Shown: piece by piece, positions 61,145 to 64,000 of the stretch
How positions within the stretch are numbered: position 1 is the stretch's first letter
How the letters are laid out: each line of letters opens with the position of its first letter
Assembly (NCBI RefSeq): GCF_012689525.1
Contig: NZ_CP051514.1
Location: 868,001 to 932,000, forward strand
From: Paraburkholderia aromaticivorans
GTDB lineage: Bacteria > Pseudomonadota > Gammaproteobacteria > Burkholderiales > Burkholderiaceae
DNA: 64,000 bases
Direction: 5' to 3'
Notes under the pieces: generated by a model
What the model saw: only the letters and a program-made list of their open reading frames with translations
What the model was told of the DNA's origin: nothing
The model's database searches: none
Translations under genes and position numbers: made by a program

Positions 61145-62453
61145 TCAATCGGCCGCTTCACGGCTCGCGCATATGGAATCGATCCTGAACATCGAATCGA
61201 ACAGATATCCCTGGACCCAGTGCGCGCCGCATGCCAGCGATAGCCGGAGATCTTCCTCGCTCTCGATGCCTTCGAGCACCACGTGCGAGGCGCACGCGCG
61301 CGCCAAACCTATCAGCGATCGGAAGCGCATCCTCGCGCTATCGCTGGAACGAGCTGCGTGCAGGTATGATCCGTCTACCTTCACAATGTCCGCGCCGAGT
61401 TCGGTCAGACCCTTCACGCAGCTATAGCCGGCGCCTACATCATCAAGCGCGATGCGACATCCCAGCAGCTGTAAAGCACGGACGAAATCCAGCACCAACC
61501 GCATGTCCGTCAACGGCGCTGTCTGGGTGATTTCAATCACGAGCCGTGCCGCAAGCTGCGGCTCCCTCCTCAGCCCTTTGATCACCGACGACCACCAGCC
61601 ATCAAGCGTGGCGCTCTGAATCGATATGTTGCAGCCGAGCGAAATAGTCGGGTGCGCGCGGAGCTGGTCGATAACCGACGACACGACCCATTTATCAAGG
61701 CGGCTCACGAGACCGAGTCGTTCCAACGCGGGCACGTGCATCCCGACACTGGCCGGCGCTCCGCTTCCCGACTCGCATAACAGCGCCTCATAGACAGTAT
61801 GACTTTCGCTACGCCTGAGGCTGACCGCCGCGCGGAGATGAAACGCGGGTTAGCGACGAGTGCCAGTATCTGACACTGGTCGTTTCGTTCGCGCTACAGA
61901 CCTTTTCGTAACGCAAGCACAACTCGCCGCGGTCAAGCGCGCCGAGCAGCTGATGGGCAATTTGCATATCCGCCGCGTAGCGGGTTCGCCACTTCCAGGA
62001 GCCCACCCGCGTTTCATCGGAACCCGCCTTCTCAAGGTCGAACGGCGCATCGTTGTCCGCCGGAATCGATGCGCTGATAGCGGCAAAAATCGCTCCGCGC
62101 GAACTCAGGAAAGGCTTGTTGCCGAGCGCTGCCATGACGGCTTCGAGCACATCGTCGCAGGTATTTCCTGCGCTTTCCGCATCGTGCCGATCGATGAGGA
62201 AAAAAAAGTACTCGCCGCTGCGTGTAACGAGCCCGGACTCCCGCGCGCAGAATTCGCGTGCGCGTTCGTAGACCCCCTGCCTGACGCGGAGCGCGATGTC
62301 GTGACCGTAAGCGCTCTCGATCTGCGCAAAATTGTCAATCGACGCCGCGATGCACAGGGTCCTGCCGGGACCAGCACCCTTGGAAGGCGCCCTGGTTCGC
62401 GCCGGCCCGTCCGCGATGGTTTTTTCCCTGGGCATGCGCAAGCTGCCTTGCAC
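61145..62453 (-). pseudogene. GGDEF-EAL protein, degenerate and split by a frameshift
   Basis: The first frame (62453 to 61809) has a GGDEF-like domain: TLCIAASIDNFAQIESAYGH, then SGEYFFFLIDRHDA where GG(D/E)EF should be, and the EAL-domain start LLGALDRGELCLRYEKVCSA. A one-base shift near 61855 separates it from the second frame, which reads SESHTVYEALLCESGSGAPA then GMHVPALERLGLVSRLDKWV, LVIEITQTAPL, IALDDVGAGYSCVKGLTELG, IVKVDGSYL and VVLEGIESEEDLRL. The EAL motif itself is altered and the GGDEF site is degenerate, so cyclase and phosphodiesterase activities are doubtful even if repaired. Confidence 0.78.
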
Positions 62454-62852
62454 CGGGGGAACGAGTTAGAGGCGTTGGCTCACCACAGCCCCCGTTGGCT
62501 CGCGTCACACAGAAAAACAGCCGTCGGCAGAGAGCTGCATCCTATCTTGGAAACAATGTGGGCCGCCCTGCCCGAGCGCCCCATCCGGGTGCCTTGCGGC
62601 GGAAGGGTTACTCGTGTGACCATGGATTTGATCCGTATTCGATTTTTCGTTAGCAACCGAAAATGCGTCCCGCGCACAATCGTCGGTCACTTCTCGTAGT
62701 CCTTGCGTTCATCCGGCATGACGATTTCTTCAGCATGCCGAGATCCAAGATGGCGCGTGTCCACCTAGATGTCCAGACCCGCTGAGGAAATGTTTTCGGG
62801 CACACGAATCGCAGCAATCTGCTGCAGTGCCTTGACATTGCAGAACATCTCA
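62454..62852. other. About 400 bases without a recognisable gene
   Basis: Intergenic region between the GGDEF-EAL remnant and the panD stop. No motif-bearing ORF or clear terminator was identified. Confidence 0.4.
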
Positions 62853-63245
62853 TCATTTTGCAGACGAACGTTGGGTTGGCACGTGATCGCGGCTGCCCTT
62901 GATCCTGTTGTCCCCGTCGACGAACACCAGGTCCGGCTTCCACCCCGCCTTCAATTCCGCTTCATCCAGCACTGCGAACGCCGCGATGATCACCAGATCG
63001 CCCAGTTGCGCGCGCCGCGCGGCCGAGCCGTTCAGCGAAATCATGCCGCTGCCGCGTTCGCCCTTGATCGCGTAGGTCGAGAAACGCTCACCGTTGTTGA
63101 TGTTCCAGATGTCAATCCGTTCGTTTTCGACGATGTTCGCCGCTTCCAGCAAGTCTTCGTCGATCGCGCACGAGCCTTCGTAATGCAGCTCGCAGTGCGT
63201 GACCGCGACGCGGTGGATCTTCGACTTCAGCATGTTGCGTTGCAT
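62853..63245 (-). CDS. panD: Aspartate 1-decarboxylase
   Basis: 130 residues from ATG 63245 ([20 protein letters not shown]) with AGGA upstream. The self-cleavage site G24-S25 is in [16 protein letters not shown]; cleavage creates the pyruvoyl cofactor. [40 protein letters not shown] with [10 protein letters not shown], and [20 protein letters not shown] follow. The last residues (PTQRSSAK) differ from the commoner TQxWT ending. It makes beta-alanine for pantothenate. It lies 42 bases downstream of panC on the same strand. Confidence 0.94.
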   Translation of the reverse strand: MQRNMLKSKIHRVAVTHCELHYEGSCAIDEDLLEAANIVENERIDIWNINNGERFSTYAIKGERGSGMISLNGSAARRAQLGDLVIIAAFAVLDEAELKAGWKPDLVFVDGDNRIKGSRDHVPTQRSSAK

Positions 63246-63257
63246 GACCAATCCTGT

Positions 63258-64000
<743 letters not shown>

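Overview
The window looks like a chromosomal or megaplasmid segment of a Burkholderiales bacterium, most likely Paraburkholderia or Burkholderia. The signs are high GC, DUF4148 proteins, a Burkholderia-type general porin, many LysR regulators, AAHS and MHS transporters, a tcuRABC locus and a typical set of IS110, IS6, IS256, IS630, ISAs1, IS66 and IS5 elements. No tRNA, rRNA or CRISPR array was seen.

Layout. 1-860: 5' part of a group II intron with the start of its reverse transcriptase (minus). 1090-9948: a tightly packed minus-strand beta-oxidation operon (acyl-CoA dehydrogenase, NDP-forming acyl-CoA ligase, enoyl-CoA hydratase/3-hydroxyacyl-CoA dehydrogenase, EtfB, EtfA, 3-oxoadipyl-CoA-type thiolase, small ORF), with a divergent LysR at 10056. 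11019-14649: three genes coupled by ATGA overlaps (MmgE/PrpD, alpha/beta hydrolase, MHS transporter). 14650-18404: decaying DNA with IS66, PAS-domain, IS6 and ISAs1 remnants, one DUF4148 gene and one LysR gene. 18481-23004: three IS110-family elements lying between a 21-bp imperfect inverted repeat. 23302-28270: the tricarballylate locus tcuR-tcuA-tcuB-tcuC. 28271-31690: a nested insertion-sequence graveyard.

31705-34737: a second thiolase with decayed pieces of the first operon (small ORF, etfA tail, hydratase head), then glutaryl-CoA dehydrogenase. 35022-48045: a LysR gene and a minus-strand catabolic island (AAHS transporter, porin, flavin reductase, flavin-dependent oxygenase, esterase-like hydrolase, VOC dioxygenase-like protein, FAH-family hydrolase, enoyl-CoA hydratase, AMP-forming acyl-CoA ligase, Baeyer-Villiger monooxygenase). 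I recognise every family but not the pathway, so this is the best candidate for an undescribed system. 48468-53745: nnrS remnant, intact IS256, an IS110 with an IS630 inserted in its stop codon, and a broken IS6. 54145-59023: small ORF, truncated FAD oxidoreductase, LysR fragment, then an acetyl-CoA hydrolase/CoA-transferase with a divergent LysR. 59610-64000: second (inverted) DUF4148 copy, small Cys-rich protein, a split GGDEF-EAL gene, panD, and a panC broken by a 5-base insertion.

Functionally the region is a catabolic archipelago for (di/tri)carboxylates and probably an aromatic or cyclic ketone. Transporters and porin bring substrates in, LysR proteins sense them, and CoA ligases, dehydrogenases and thiolases feed acetyl-CoA and succinyl-CoA to the TCA cycle. 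The heavy insertion-sequence load explains the duplications, truncations and frameshifts seen throughout. All family assignments are from reading motifs; no database search was run.
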